This document shows positions 11,660 through 23,374 of a DNA stretch of 64,000 nucleotides, one piece after another. Origin of the DNA: Siphonodentalium dalli (lineage: Eukaryota; Mollusca; Scaphopoda; Gadilida; Siphonodentaliidae); NCBI GenBank assembly GCA_032622095.1, contig CP136065.1, positions 110,587,195 to 110,651,194 of the forward strand. The letters are read 5' to 3'. A program made the position numbers and the translations under genes. Every line of letters begins with the position of its first letter. Position 1 is the stretch's first letter. Below the pieces are notes generated by a model. The model had not been told where the DNA came from. It did not search any database and saw only the letters and a list, made by a program, of their open reading frames with translations.

Positions 11660-11706
11660 TCTCTCTCTCTCTTCTCTCTCTCTCCTCTCTCGGTCTCTCT
11701 CTCTCA
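11660..11706 (+). repeat. (CT)n microsatellite
   Basis: A polypyrimidine CT-rich run with occasional interruptions. It creates the long serine/leucine open frames on the plus strand and the arginine/glutamate ones on the minus strand, which I do not regard as genes. Confidence 0.9.
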
Positions 11707-14130
11707 TGCTTATTTACTGACATTTGCTCTGCCATGGTCTGCTTTTTGGTTAACATGGTCAATGTTAGGCAAACAGATGGGTATTTTGCAAGCACATGCA
11801 GGCTGTCATATTCCATACCCGCTATGGGAAAATATTAATAGTATAGTACACCATGCAGCTATGGTCCATGTTGGAAATAAACGTACTCTGTTGAGTTGGA
11901 CATTCGGGGACAGAATATGAATGAGCCGGGTTGCAGACGAGTTCACAAACTATATTCATGCTCGAAGCCTCGAATATCCAACGAAAGAGGGTACGGTTAC
12001 TTCTAAAGTAATTCAATCCACCAAGAAATTTAAAATAAACTACACGAAAAGCACTTGTTACATGCTTTGAAGCGAGATATAATTTTTTCGGTGATCAAAT
12101 ATATGAATACGTTCCATGTGGTAACTCATGACAGCACCAGAACAACTTCCTGTTAACTGAGTCTAAAGAAAAAAAAACATTCCGGTTGACTCGATTACGT
12201 GGCACCTAGCAGCACCGGTGACGTGTTTTACGCGCGTTGTCAATGACACCGTACTCCATTCAAAATGTATGCACGGTTCAGCGACCGATGCTGGCGAATC
12301 GAAAACTAAAGTTAGCAGCTCTCGGCCAATCAGAATACATGTTTCTGCGACAAATATTTGACTTGACATACAATTCAAAACAAAGTCCGGGAACATTTCA
12401 CAACGTGTTTTAGTCGTTAGTGAGACACGAAACGTAACATCTACATATTATAGTCAGTACCTTAAATACGGTGTTATGTGGAGTGTATATCAATATATTA
12501 TAATTCAACTACCTCGATCACCCGCGTGGTCTTCCCGTTCACCCGGCAGGTATTGTTTCGGGTCAAGGTGTCATAATCGGTACATCATAGAGATGCCGAC
12601 TATAGTTTATATCTTAGTTTGATGGAGAATTCCCAGTCACCCCACAAAATTTTAGCCGACGCGACAATTTAAATTTCACACCTTTTAATTAATAGATAAG
12701 AGAACATGACGTAATAACTTGTTTCGACCTCTCTGAAAACACGTTTGAAATGTCCCAGTGAATTGTCGATTTTCCTGTATATCTTCCTCATGTTCCTTCG
12801 CGGCATACGTCGACCACCAACACTAAGCTGAATGATCAGCATGGCTTCCTGGTAGGCTTGCTCTTTTGGGATGAAATCTATCATCTTGTATATATTCGGA
12901 TGGGAACCAGCGATGGAAAGCTAAAACACTACTTAAATAGCGTTTGGCTCGTATAATTATTATATCTACATGTAGGTTTGGAATGGGTTATTAATATAAT
13001 TATGTAAATGAAATAAGCCACATGCTTTGTCTTATACCCAAAGAGCGTATTATGGTCACATTATTTTGCCTAGTCTTTGTCTCATAGAGGATAATTGATA
13101 AAGAGCGTTGTCTAGTTACATAATTATATACTAACATTAATGTTACATATGTATTTACTTTTAAAACATGGCGGTTTGCGCTCCAAAATACAAATAATGT
13201 TATTCGCTTTTGAATTTTCCAGGCATCGAAATATATTATTAACTACCTTTCTACGAGCATTCTCTAACCCCAAAAGACGCATTGAAGTATAATGAAAAAT
13301 GCAACTACGAACAAGGTGTTTGGGTCCTAAACAAACAAAAATAGCATAAGATATTTACCACCTCTACCATTCGTACTGTAATTCAAATTTACTTGCGCAT
13401 TATAACCATGGTGAAATAAGATGATTTAAAATGAGAAATATTTCATCTTACGTGTATATAACATACTGGCTAGTGGTTACTGACCACAATTCACATATAG
13501 TGAACAAACTCAGTGATAGCATATCAAGGTTGGGCCGTGAGTTTATATATGTAACCGCGATAGGGGAAATGTAAATTGCGACTGAAACAAACAACCTCGC
13601 AACGCTGCTCAACACTGCCGGGCAAGTGGGAACAAACATTCTCTTAAGTTGATATAGACTATAACTGTGGCTTGTTAATTATGTAACTGCTGGCTGTCGG
13701 GTGGACGGGAATAACCCTCACCCGCCACATCGTATGGAATATTAGACACATTTCGCATAATGAACGACGACAAATAATTATTACGAATGGGGTACCACGT
13801 CACTAGAATTTGTGTTCTGTGTATTCGCTGTTGTTTTTCCCCATTCGTTGTTACGACCACATTATCGGATTTTCAACAAAACTCACAAATACTTAGCTGT
13901 AAGTTCGCAATCGTTTCTCAGCTTCGAGTAGCAAGCACGATTGTTTCACAAACAGACTCGTTGTCGTCAATTCTGCGAAAAAGTTTTTGGGGGCGACCGT
14001 CCGAAAAAATTACGACTACAAATAGCTATCAGTAATAATTATCTGCCGTCGTTCAAAATGCGAAAAGTGTATAATATATATAATATGCTGATGCTTGACG
14101 GGTAAAGTTAGGCGCCTTTTTCAGTCTCAG
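11707..14130. other. Intergenic, no gene seen
   Basis: No coding region is supported. It includes the second copy of the dispersed repeat (13178-13340) and two AAAGAGCG words at 13040 and 13100, a motif that recurs in several elements of the window. Confidence 0.5.
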
Positions 14131-14513
14131 TTAAGGGGGATGTCAAGTGACCAATTTTGAATGAGCATTTCCGTGCAAATCTCCGCAGCAAAAGTTACAG
14201 AGTTGCAAATATTTCTGGGTGTGACTTCGTGCGGTATTAACAAAATACTGATATTTTTTCCATTAGAATGTTGATGTATTTATTTTTGTATTCATTTTTC
14301 AAAACTAGGTCAAGTGTTGTAATTCCAAAAAATATTCTCAAAATTTATAGCAAAGATTGCCTATTTACCAAGCCCAGCCGCCAGTTTAATATTATGTTTT
14401 AATTTTTAATAATGGTTGCTTTAGTTCCCAGACAACTGCTTCATATATAACTTTTGCTGGGAGATTTGGATGGAAATCCCCATTCAAAATTGGTCACATG
14501 ACCTCCACCTTAA
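14131..14513. mobile_element. TTAA-flanked MITE, copy A
   Basis: Begins TTAAGGGGGATGTCAAGTG and ends in the near complement (TTAAGGTGGAGGTCATGTG read inwards). The terminal repeats extend about 50 bp inwards, past the GCAAAAGT word near both ends. TTAA at both edges fits the piggyBac or Kolobok superfamilies. With 383 bp and no open frame it is non-autonomous. Confidence 0.75.
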
Positions 14514-14666
14514 ATTCGTTATTCAGAAACGCTATGCGTGTTTTCTATACATGTGACTATGTAACCAACTGCCCTCCAAGCAAAAGGTTAATATACAAAC
14601 CTACCTAACTCGGGTTCCCATAGTCCAGCGATGCCGTCGAAAAGTCGACAGACACCGGATGTGTTG

Positions 14667-15358
14667 TAATCAAAGTTAGAGTTTCAAATATTTCTGAGTG
14701 TGACTTTGTGCGGTATTGAAAAAAATACACATTTATCGGGCTTGAAATTTGTTCCATTAGAAAGTTGATGTATTTATTTTTGAATTTTGTATTGATTTTT
14801 CAAAAGTAGGTCAACAAGTCAAGTGTTGTAATTCCTGAAAACAATTCTCAAAAATTGATTGTTAGCAAAAATTGCCTGTTTACCAAGCCCAGCCACCAGT
14901 TAAATGTTATTTATCACATAATTTGGCCATAAAAGCAGTTTCATAATTATCGGTAATAGACACGTTTAATATCAGCGCGTGCGATGACGTCACGGCGTTC
15001 TTCAAATAACTTGCGATCGCTGTAGTTTATGATTGTTGTTTTCGATGAATATTTCGCGTTGCTTCGGGTTTATTTGATCATGTGATAAAAGGTATCTCAC
15101 ACTCGTCCTATTTTATACGTAATTTATCAACCTCGTCCTCTAAATTCAATTTGAGCCTCGGTAAACCTCGGCTCAAATCGAATTTAGTGAACTCGGTTGA
15201 TAAATTCCGTATAAAATAGAAACTCATGTGAGATCCTCTATGTCTGTTTAATCATGTGGCTGATTTAGTTTCCAGACAACTGCTTTATATATACCTTTTG
15301 CTGGGGAGATTTGCATGGAAATCCCCATTCAAAATTGGTCACTTGACCTCCCCCTTAA
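14667..15358. mobile_element. TTAA-flanked MITE, copy B, 5'-truncated and interrupted
   Basis: From about 14667 the sequence matches copy A starting at its TCAAATATTTCTG region and continues to the right end CCTCCCCCTTAA at 15347-15358. The left terminal repeat is missing. A block at about 14930-15250 that copy A lacks is inserted, and it contains an imperfect hairpin. Confidence 0.65.
15091..15236. repeat. Imperfect 146-bp hairpin inside MITE copy B
   Basis: The arms of about 65 bp begin GGTATCTCACACTCGTC and end in ACTCATGTGAGATCC, meeting around TCGGTAAACC. It lies inside the block that copy A lacks, so it is likely a separate small foldback insertion. Confidence 0.6.
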
Positions 15359-15807
15359 ATCGTCAAACATAGTCTGTACAACATTCACCAACTAAAGTTT
15401 CTCGGAAATGGAAATTGCTATGTGCTAAAAAGTGCATGTTGTATGCGTTATTGCATTTGTGTCGTTGCAGCTGAATTGGAATCACTGAGACACTGGATAT
15501 TATATAAGAGATCGATGTGTCCTCACGACGCTACTGATTTCTGTAAAACAACTCACAATGGAACGCTTGTCACCCCGTCAAACGACCGGGAAGCATCAGC
15601 ACTATCCGAAATACTGGAAAAGCAGTCAATGTAAGTTTTAACATTCGTTTTAGTTACTTACAATATACGTTTGTATTTATTGATGTTCGCCAAATATTGC
15701 AGGGCCGGTAAAGGGTCCACGAAATTGTCAAGTTCGTTTTGGTCGATCAAACTGGGTAAATAGATTAATCACTTGATTGAACTGGTAACCTGAAATAATT
15801 CAATTCA
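15359..15807. other. Intergenic, no gene seen
   Basis: A 70-codon open frame at 15422-15634 has no recognisable feature. Confidence 0.45.
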
Positions 15808-15810
15808 CGA

Positions 15811-16957
15811 GAGACAGGTCATTACAGCCCTGGACGATCTGGCTAAAGGACTTAACAACAAAGAACAATATGACTGTGTTTTCCTCGACTTTGCCAAAGC
15901 GTTTGATAAAGTTCCCCATAGACGTTTATCAGCAAAACTAAAGAACTATGGTGTGACAGGAACAACTTTAGCCTGGATAAACGACTTCCTCAATGGGCGT
16001 ACCCAACAGGTGGCACTGGAAGGTCAAACATCGTCGCCTGCACCGGTACTCTCGGGAGTGCCCCAAGAAACCGTTATGGGGCCGTTGTTATTCCTGATCT
16101 TTATTAACGACTTACCGGACAATATTGACTCTACTGTAAAACTATTTGCAGATGATTGTCTTATCTACAGGAAAATCTCACAACCATCAGACCAACAGAC
16201 GCTACAAGAGGACATCAACAAACTTCAAAAATGGGAAAGTACGTGGCAAATGGAATTCCACCCTAAAAAGTGCCAAGTACTACAAGTAACATCAAAAAGG
16301 AAACCATTAAAATCTACATACGTCATCCACGACCACAAACTGGACGTTTTAGATAAAGTGAAGTACCTCGGACTAACAATTAACGGCAAACTCAACTGGA
16401 ACAACCACATCGACCAGATGGTGCAGAAAGCTAACAACAGCCTGGCCTTTCTTCGTCGAAACATCAACGAATGCCCAAAACATGTGAAAAAACAATGATT
16501 CACAACACTGGTCAGACCACAGTTGGAGTACGCGTCACCAGTGTGGAACCCCCTAACCAAACGCAACATCAACCAAATCGAAATGGTGCAACGAAGGGGA
16601 GCCCGATTTGTAAACAACACATACAGCTGGAAGCAGCGAGTAACACCAATGCTGAAAGAGCTAGAGTGGGAACCTCTTAAAAACCGAAGAAAAAAGACCG
16701 ACTTGACCATCTTCCATCGGATAGTGCATGGGACAATTGCGATACCATCCAGCAAACACCTGCACGCGGCAACGGTCATCACGAGAGGAAACCAGAGGAA
16801 GTACCATCTACCTCACAACTCAACCGACGCATACCGACAGTCATTCTTCCCAAGAAACATCCGGGCCTGGAATAACCTACCAGAAGGAGTGGCTTATTGG
16901 GACGACATGGACATCTTCAAGGAGATGGTTTCCAGATTTGCCGTCACCACCATCTGA
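15811..16957 (+). pseudogene. 5'-truncated non-LTR reverse transcriptase (jockey/CR1-like)
   Basis: The plus frame opens at about 15811 with QVITALDDLAKGLNN and VFLDFAKAFDKVPH, which carries the first catalytic Asp. It continues with GVPQETVMGPLLFLIFIND and LFADDCLIY, whose catalytic Asp pair is at 16151-16156. The thumb motif VKYLGLTINGKLNWNNHI follows, then a C-terminal region ending FPRNIRAWNNLPEGV. One in-frame TGA at 16496-16498, after KKQ, breaks the frame; otherwise it is open to the stop near 16957. The second RT motif reads PQET where the family has PQGS. The element ends in a (AAG)n-like tail at about 17065-17087, a usual 3' end. Endonuclease and RT fingers are missing, so it is a dead 5' truncation. 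Confidence 0.85.
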
Positions 16958-17064
16958 GGCAACCCTCTCAATGTACATATGATTTTAACCTTTTAACCGA
17001 CTTTTAATCTGCTCCCGAGCATGCCGGTGCGATATTACGCTTTCCAGTGGAATGCACCTATAAA

Positions 17065-17087
17065 GAAGAAGAAAAGAAGAAGAAGTT
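17065..17087 (+). repeat. AAG-rich 3' tail of the retrotransposon
   Basis: A short run of AAGAAG with one AAAAG interruption about 110 bp after the RT stop codon. It probably marks the element's 3' end, where replication primes. Confidence 0.6.
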
Positions 17088-17359
17088 GTACAAACACCAG
17101 AGCGCATTGCGCTCAAGTGTTTTACAAAATAGTCCCTGCCTCGAATGAATTATTTCATGTCACCAATTCAGTCAAATGATTATTCTGTATATTATATTCC
17201 ACTATAAACATCTGATTTACCTGAAATCCGAAATAATACCACCATTAACCCCATGACGCATACCTTTCGACAGCGCGTATGAATACATAACGCGCTAGTT
17301 GAAGTGACATAATGCACTTGTGAAATTATCGGTTATAATCACTCGAGAAGTCTAAACCA

Positions 17360-17655
17360 GGCTGTGGCGGAGGTATGTACCACCGGAAAGCGCAGAAATT
17401 ACGACTGATAAATCCTGGTGGTTATTCTCCAGGGGCATTATGACAGTTGAGGTGATCCGCGATTTGCTGTGGCATAGAAATACTACAGCCTATTGACCAT
17501 TTTTTCTCTCTCGAAATTTGTCGAAAATATTTTAATTCACTAAAAAATACATATACATTTACAAGTTAGTTTAGGAGATATATTCCAGCGTTTTTATATT
17601 GCACAATCTCTTGTCTATAAGTTTAACAAAGAACGGGTAGTTTTATTTCAAGCAA
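17360..17655 (+). repeat. Diverged dispersed copy of the palindrome-arm repeat
   Basis: From GGCTGTGGCGGAGG to GTCTATAAGTTTAACAAA this matches 40605-40870, and the inverted copy 40200-40465, with scattered substitutions. Shared words include CACCGGA, ATTTTAATTCACTAAAAA and GCACAATCTCTTGTC. It shows that the central part of the large palindrome arm is a repeat family and not single-copy DNA. Confidence 0.7.
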
Positions 17656-17909
17656 AATATATATTTTTCTGAAACATCGTAGTGGAGACATTACGTAATG
17701 TTTTCCCTACCCCAAAATTCCTGAATTTTCGAATTTAAAAAAAGAAATACAAAAAGTTATTTTTTCGCTGAAATATTCGACCACTGGGTATGTTTTTACG
17801 AATCACATTTGTAAATAGATGTATTCAAGTATACACAATACACAACATACATGCTAATGGAATTTGCCTAATTTTCAACCATTCAACCAAATTCCTACTG
17901 TATTGCTGT

Positions 17910-20600
17910 ATAATGCTCGTAATTTTACAATCTCGAGATTGGCATTATGATTTCGTTAAATGCATTGCAGAACGGATCCTCGGTCAGAATCAAGCTGCGT
18001 CGAAACAAGTGTTGGACACATTATTGGTCATCGACTGAACGACACTATAGGTACCAACTAAAATTCAAGATTAAGAATACATTCAAAGACAAAATGCACT
18101 TTCTAACCATTGACATAATTGTACCTCAAGTGCTGATCAATGCTGATGTACTGAATTCACACGTATCATTTAACGACAGGGACCACATAATCAAACAGGC
18201 AGATCAGTGCCTGCACGAAGATAAAATGGCATACGCCGATTACCTACCAGCTTTATAGTGGCCCATTGATCTTGAAAAGTTGACATCTGATGTTCGACAG
18301 CCTCTCAGTATTTCCTAAACTGCATCACGAATGCTATATACCACACGGTTCTGGATTCGAGCAGTCGCTCGATAACATCATATTTAGTAGATTTTATTCA
18401 TGGTGTCACATGCGGAAAGTTATTACCGAAAACCGTTTCTCTTGGACCTCGGTCTGCATAATATTACTGGCCAAAAGAAACCTATACAGGTAGCAAATCA
18501 TTTAGGCCATGATTGCATCGATTGCAATTTAGTATGCGAGATAGAGACCACACAGGCTGAAAATGCGCAGCTACATGTAATATCTAGTGGGACGTTGCCA
18601 TTAAATTCATCAGATGAAAAACTGTTGTGACATGAACTTTTAGACACAAACTGGACATGGGGCTCTTAATTTCACCACCTTGTAGCTTTCCAAGATGAGT
18701 CCCATATTGCATTATACTTAAAGGAAACAGTTAAGTTTGACAGAATTGAAAAAATAAAGTTAAACATGAAACAAGCGGAGCAATTGCGGGTAAAACACGT
18801 TCACCTTCCCTGTTTGGAGTTGATTTAATCAACCACTTATTTTCCAATGAAAACTATACAATGGGTATGTTCTCTGGATCATTGTTGGGCAAATAAATGC
18901 TAGCGATCAGACTGACAAGCTATGCAGGGTGGCATTCATTAGCACGACAGCATGCTTCACCAGAAGGTCACACAAAAACAGTTTTAACATACATACCACC
19001 CATCAGTTCCAAAGTTACCGATTTCAGAACAATCGCGAAATATGTGGCATATCTTCAGAACTCACCGTAGAAGTTGACATGTCATATGTTGATGTGACCA
19101 TGGATGTCGGTGCAGCAACGAATGCACATAAGTTGGCTTGGAATTTCCCACAACGCTTCAGTAATGTTTTATCCATTTGAGAGATTTACATTTTATTAAA
19201 TAAAAGTTTGGTTTAATCGGGGGTATTGTGAACGATTCCGGTTGCGAGGACATTGTGTTTCAAGCAGATGTTTGCTTTTCATGGAGTTTGCATAGTGTTT
19301 TGTCTGGAATCATTATAGCCGGTGTTATACAGTTCATAGTGCACTGCCGGAAGCACTAGAAAGGCTATTTACCCGTTCTTACCGGAGCAGGACACCCAGA
19401 TACCAGATATATGACCCTACATCGGTTCAATATGTTGAATTCATTGGTAAATACCAATTATTAAAACACGATCTTCTACACGGGAAGTTCGGTGAAACTG
19501 CACAGTTCTCGCCCACTCTGTATTTAGACCTGATTGAGGTTTAACACTTGGCACATCGTGCAGTACAAGAAAATATATTTGTTTTGCACCTATTCTGTTG
19601 GGAATATTTTGTTCCATTATATTTTGCAATGCAGAAGACAATTTGTACATGATATGGGTTATATTATGTTGAAGTACTGAAACACATAATGCACATTGAT
19701 ATCTTGCATCCTGTTTTAAAGAAACTTCTGCGTGAAAAGGGATGTCGGTACAAGTTCAAGATAAAGTTCCTTTAAGGGTAGCGATAGCTCAGAGAGGCGA
19801 GCAAACTTTGAACAGGGATGCCAAAACAGCCGGTGGAATCAAACTGTTTTCTTCAGATAGTTCTAATATTTTGAAGTGGACATAAAATCGCTCAGAACAA
19901 ACTAAGAATACAGAAGCACTTTTGAAATTAGCCGACGTATATAATCACAGTTTCAGTTATAAACCGCTGCGGCCATCTAAAATTCTGAAATCGGAGAAAC
20001 ACGTGTCAGATGTAATTAAAGTTTTGAAAACCGAATACATTAGTCCTTTCAATAAAGATCTTGAGAATACACTACTCTTCCATTCAAGTTTTGGTATCCC
20101 CTTCCATTGCAAGTTTCAGAGGAAATGTTCTCGATAGCAAATATTGGATCGGAAGAATATAACTCTTTCAAACAATATTGTCCCAAGAGTACAAATTAAA
20201 GTCTGCATGGTCCAACTACTTGAACAAACTGGAAAAAAGAGTCAACTAGAATGCACTCATAGAGATGCGGACTTGCGCAAAGCTACCGATATACACTGTA
20301 CAATGGGGTCCTCGTGTAACTACCTAGCAGATGTCTCAAACATTAATGCGACTATCAATGGCGTTCATCAGTGTATCAAACTAATCAATTGATTATTTGC
20401 ATGTTTATCAACTCAGAGGATCTGTTGATACCATAACACATACAGTCTGGCATAGTAACTTGAATGGAATAATGATATATAATGTGTTGGTTGACAGACT
20501 AATCAATCATGAATTACATGTAGTTAGAAATGATGGAATCGTGTCTATCCTGCACAATGACCTCGATTTGCAGCTACATGTATCAGGAATATAAAAAATT
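17910..20600 (+). pseudogene. Decayed long coding remnant of an uncharacterised multi-copy invertebrate protein family
   Basis: Across about 2.7 kb of plus strand, short stretches in alternating frames read like one ancient protein: HYDFVKCIAERILGQ (17945), HNITGQKKPIQVANHLGHD (18455), LVAFQDESHIALYLKET (18680), VDVTMDVGAATNAHKLAWN (19090), IVNDSGCEDIVFQADVC (19225), ALERLFTRSY (19355) and EYISPFNKDLENT (20033). The order and wording resemble large uncharacterised proteins repeated in mollusc, cnidarian and lancelet genomes. That comparison is from memory and not searched. No catalytic motif is visible to me, so I give no function. At least eight frame changes or stops make it a pseudogene. 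The plus-strand open frames in this interval are pieces of it. Confidence 0.55.
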
Positions 20601-21764
20601 ATATTTCAAATTGCATCCTGGCAAATACATGTATACTCTCTAGATATGTATTTATTTTCAACGCTAGTTGAATTGAAGCTTAACAACTGATACATGTATG
20701 TCATGGATATGTCTACATAACGTCAAGAGTGACTCAAAGGTAAAGATTATTATGTTATGAGATGTTATGAGCTTAAAATGCGTTAGAGCCAAAATTAAAG
20801 CTGCCAAAATAGCCAAAACACATGTTCGGTTCATGTAATACCTCACTGGATATACAGGATATATGGTGGGATATGTATCATCTGTTTGTTGTTGTTTTTT
20901 GTAAAATTGGATGCATATGCCTTATAATAGTGTTTTATGTGCAACTATCAACTTTTGATGGGTTACTGTATAAGTGTATTTGTGCACTATATCGATGCAT
21001 TATAATTTCCATTTAGCAGATTGGAATTTGACCACACAGAAAGACCTATATCATACTATCATCACACATTGACCTTGAAACACCATTGCATGTACTAGTA
21101 CATGTATGTGGTAGACAAATGCCTATCAGTCCGTTTTTGAAACAAATATTTACCTGTATTATCCATTTTTTTAAAATTAAACAGCTTCTGAAACAGGGTT
21201 AAACTGTTATTTGATATAAAGGATATAATTTCCCAGTAATGTGAGTGATATCAGTATGGTTTTATGCGGTTTTAGACCAAAATGAGTGAAATTTGGGGGT
21301 GGGTGTCAAAAAATTGGGAATAAAAAAAATATTTTTTGGAGGTTTGGGAGTGGTGGGTACCAGAAAAGGCCATATCTTCCTGCAAATTTTTTAATTGGGC
21401 TTGGGCTACAGGGGCTATCATTTTTTTAAATCCCGTGGCATCCTCATACATGTACATGTACTCCCCCATACCTCTAACTTGTGATGTATTACCATTAATC
21501 CTTTTGACAAAGAAGACTTAGCCCAAATATTACACAGTAAAAAGAATTTCAATTGAAAATTGCTTATGAACAGAACCTGGTGCAAAATGGAACAGTGTCG
21601 GTTTCGGGCAATTTCACCTCTGCACAATACAAACCGTTAATAGCACCATGCATGTAGCTCGAAGACGAGTATGATTCGCCACACAGTAACATTTCACCAG
21701 GCTCTGTTAATAAATTGAAGTGAATTCACAACTCTTTGAACTCAAGATATATATCATACTAGCA
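20601..21764. other. Intergenic, no gene seen
   Basis: AT-rich with several TACATGT words. No coding region or element edge could be defined. Confidence 0.5.
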
Positions 21765-22432
21765 GGTGATCCGACTTCGTCCGGGCTTTGACCTTGAATT
21801 GACCATTTTGAAGGTCAAGGTCAGGTCGGGGTCACGATTTGACCCGTCGAAAACAATCCCCCGACAAAAGTATCCCTAGGTGTCTAAATTCGTTGAAATT
21901 TTAAAATTTAATTTGAGTTAATTCTGCCTTTTTAATCAAGAGAAATGATGGTACCCGTCCCGTGATGGTACCCGTCCCTAAAAGAGGTACGTTTGTGGGT
22001 ACCCGTTTCAAGGTGAAGATCACCTCGGGCGGAAAAACTTACCCGATGAAAATCTCCCCAGTTCCTTGGAACCCCTAAGTACGAAGACAGAAATAAGAAT
22101 CACACAACACGCTCATGTCTGGATACAGACACACTCACGTCTGGCCCCAGACATAGCAATCACACTACACGCATACGCTCTTTATTAACGACACTGCGGA
22201 TACGAACGCTCTTTAACTATCAACGCGATTAACTTCACAGTGCCAAGGACGGTCATTTTGGTGACTGGGCATGGAGAAGGAGTGCTCTGACGTTCTCAGA
22301 CGTGGTGCGATGACACTTCATCTGGAATTTTACCCTTAGATAGGAAGTTTGGGCTCAATCCGTCCGGCAGTTTTCCCGGCCATAGCTAACAAACAAACAG
22401 ACAGAAGTCCCAAAATATATATTAGATACCCC
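21765..22432 (+). mobile_element. HINE-like (Helentron-derived) non-autonomous element, second family
   Basis: The element starts ACTAGCAGGTGATCCGACTTCGTCCGGGC, written here as ACTAGCAGGTGATCC then GACTTCGTCCGGGC, comparable with the ACTAGCCGATGAGCCCGACGTTGTCCGGGC end of the copies at 5.0 and 63.3 kb. It ends with CAAACAAACAGACAGAAGT and CCAAAATATATATTAGAT, like the ends of those copies. The interior has no 122-bp repeats but contains the words GATGGTACCCGTCCC (twice), CACGTCTGG and paired CGCTCTTT. It is probably a distinct family using the same termini. Confidence 0.6.
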
Positions 22433-22829
22433 TGTAATGGTTTTGAATATTTCAGAAAATGACAGTTCAATTTGTGTCATCATAAATCAAATTTGGAATA
22501 CTAGTACATGTAGTTTGCTGGAATTTCTCGCAATATACATGTATCTTGACACATGTGCGTGTCACCCGAATAAGGTGGCTTTATTTGACCAGTCACCTTT
22601 TTAGAAATGAATAATTTGATTCTGGGAATAACTATTGAATACATCATACATTTCAAAGATGGACTCAAAATTGTATTATAATTGAATAATTGAATCAAAC
22701 ATTACTTCCAACTGTACTATTGGCTACTATTTCGGTATCATACATTTCAAAGATGGACTCAAAATTCAATGAATTGTATTATAATATTTTAAGTCATCAC
22801 GCAAAAATCATCTGACATAAAATGTACAT

Positions 22830-23374
22830 GTAGCCCAGATTTGAACTGGACCCAGATTATCAAATTAAAAGTCGACAGGGACCACAACTGCGGTAAAATG
22901 GATGGACCGAACCTACATGTATATTCTACATGTATCTTGTTCTGCTGATTTGTAATTTTCAAAATGTTCATATGAATAATCCACATACTACTAGTAATAT
23001 CAGACCAAATTTAAATATAATCAGATAACTATACTAAAGCTATCACCTGGAAACCAATATAATCATCCAATTATAAGTTGACAAGGACCATAAGTTATCT
23101 CCGGAAAAAATGACAGACCAAATCCAAATTTGAACTTGACCTATGTTTTCGTGTGGCTGATCCACATACAGCATTTTAAGAAAATTATAAAATAAAAGTA
23201 AATTTATCACCCGGACACCATAATAATGGGCAATTTCCAAGTCAACAAGAACCATAACTCCAGTAAAAGTCAGTGGACTAAACCCAATTTCGAACTTGTA
23301 CTAGTATATTCATGTGTCTAATCCAAATACAGTATTTTAAAACAATCAGATAAATAATGAAAGTGTCAATGACA
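22830..23374. repeat. Diverged tandem repeats of about 165-205 bp
   Basis: Three diverged units carry the landmark GGACCA-AACT or AGAACCATAACTCC at about 22878, 23084 and 23247, followed by GGACC-AACCC and ATTTGAACT words. They lie directly next to the 164-bp array and are probably part of the same composite. Confidence 0.55.

Noticed and set aside
11427-11816. 129-codon minus-strand frame with an arginine/glutamate block
   Set aside because: It depends on the (CT)n microsatellite and has no other feature; the same applies to 61310-61663.
16225-16782. 185-codon minus-strand frame
   Set aside because: It is the antisense of the RT coding region at 15811-16957.
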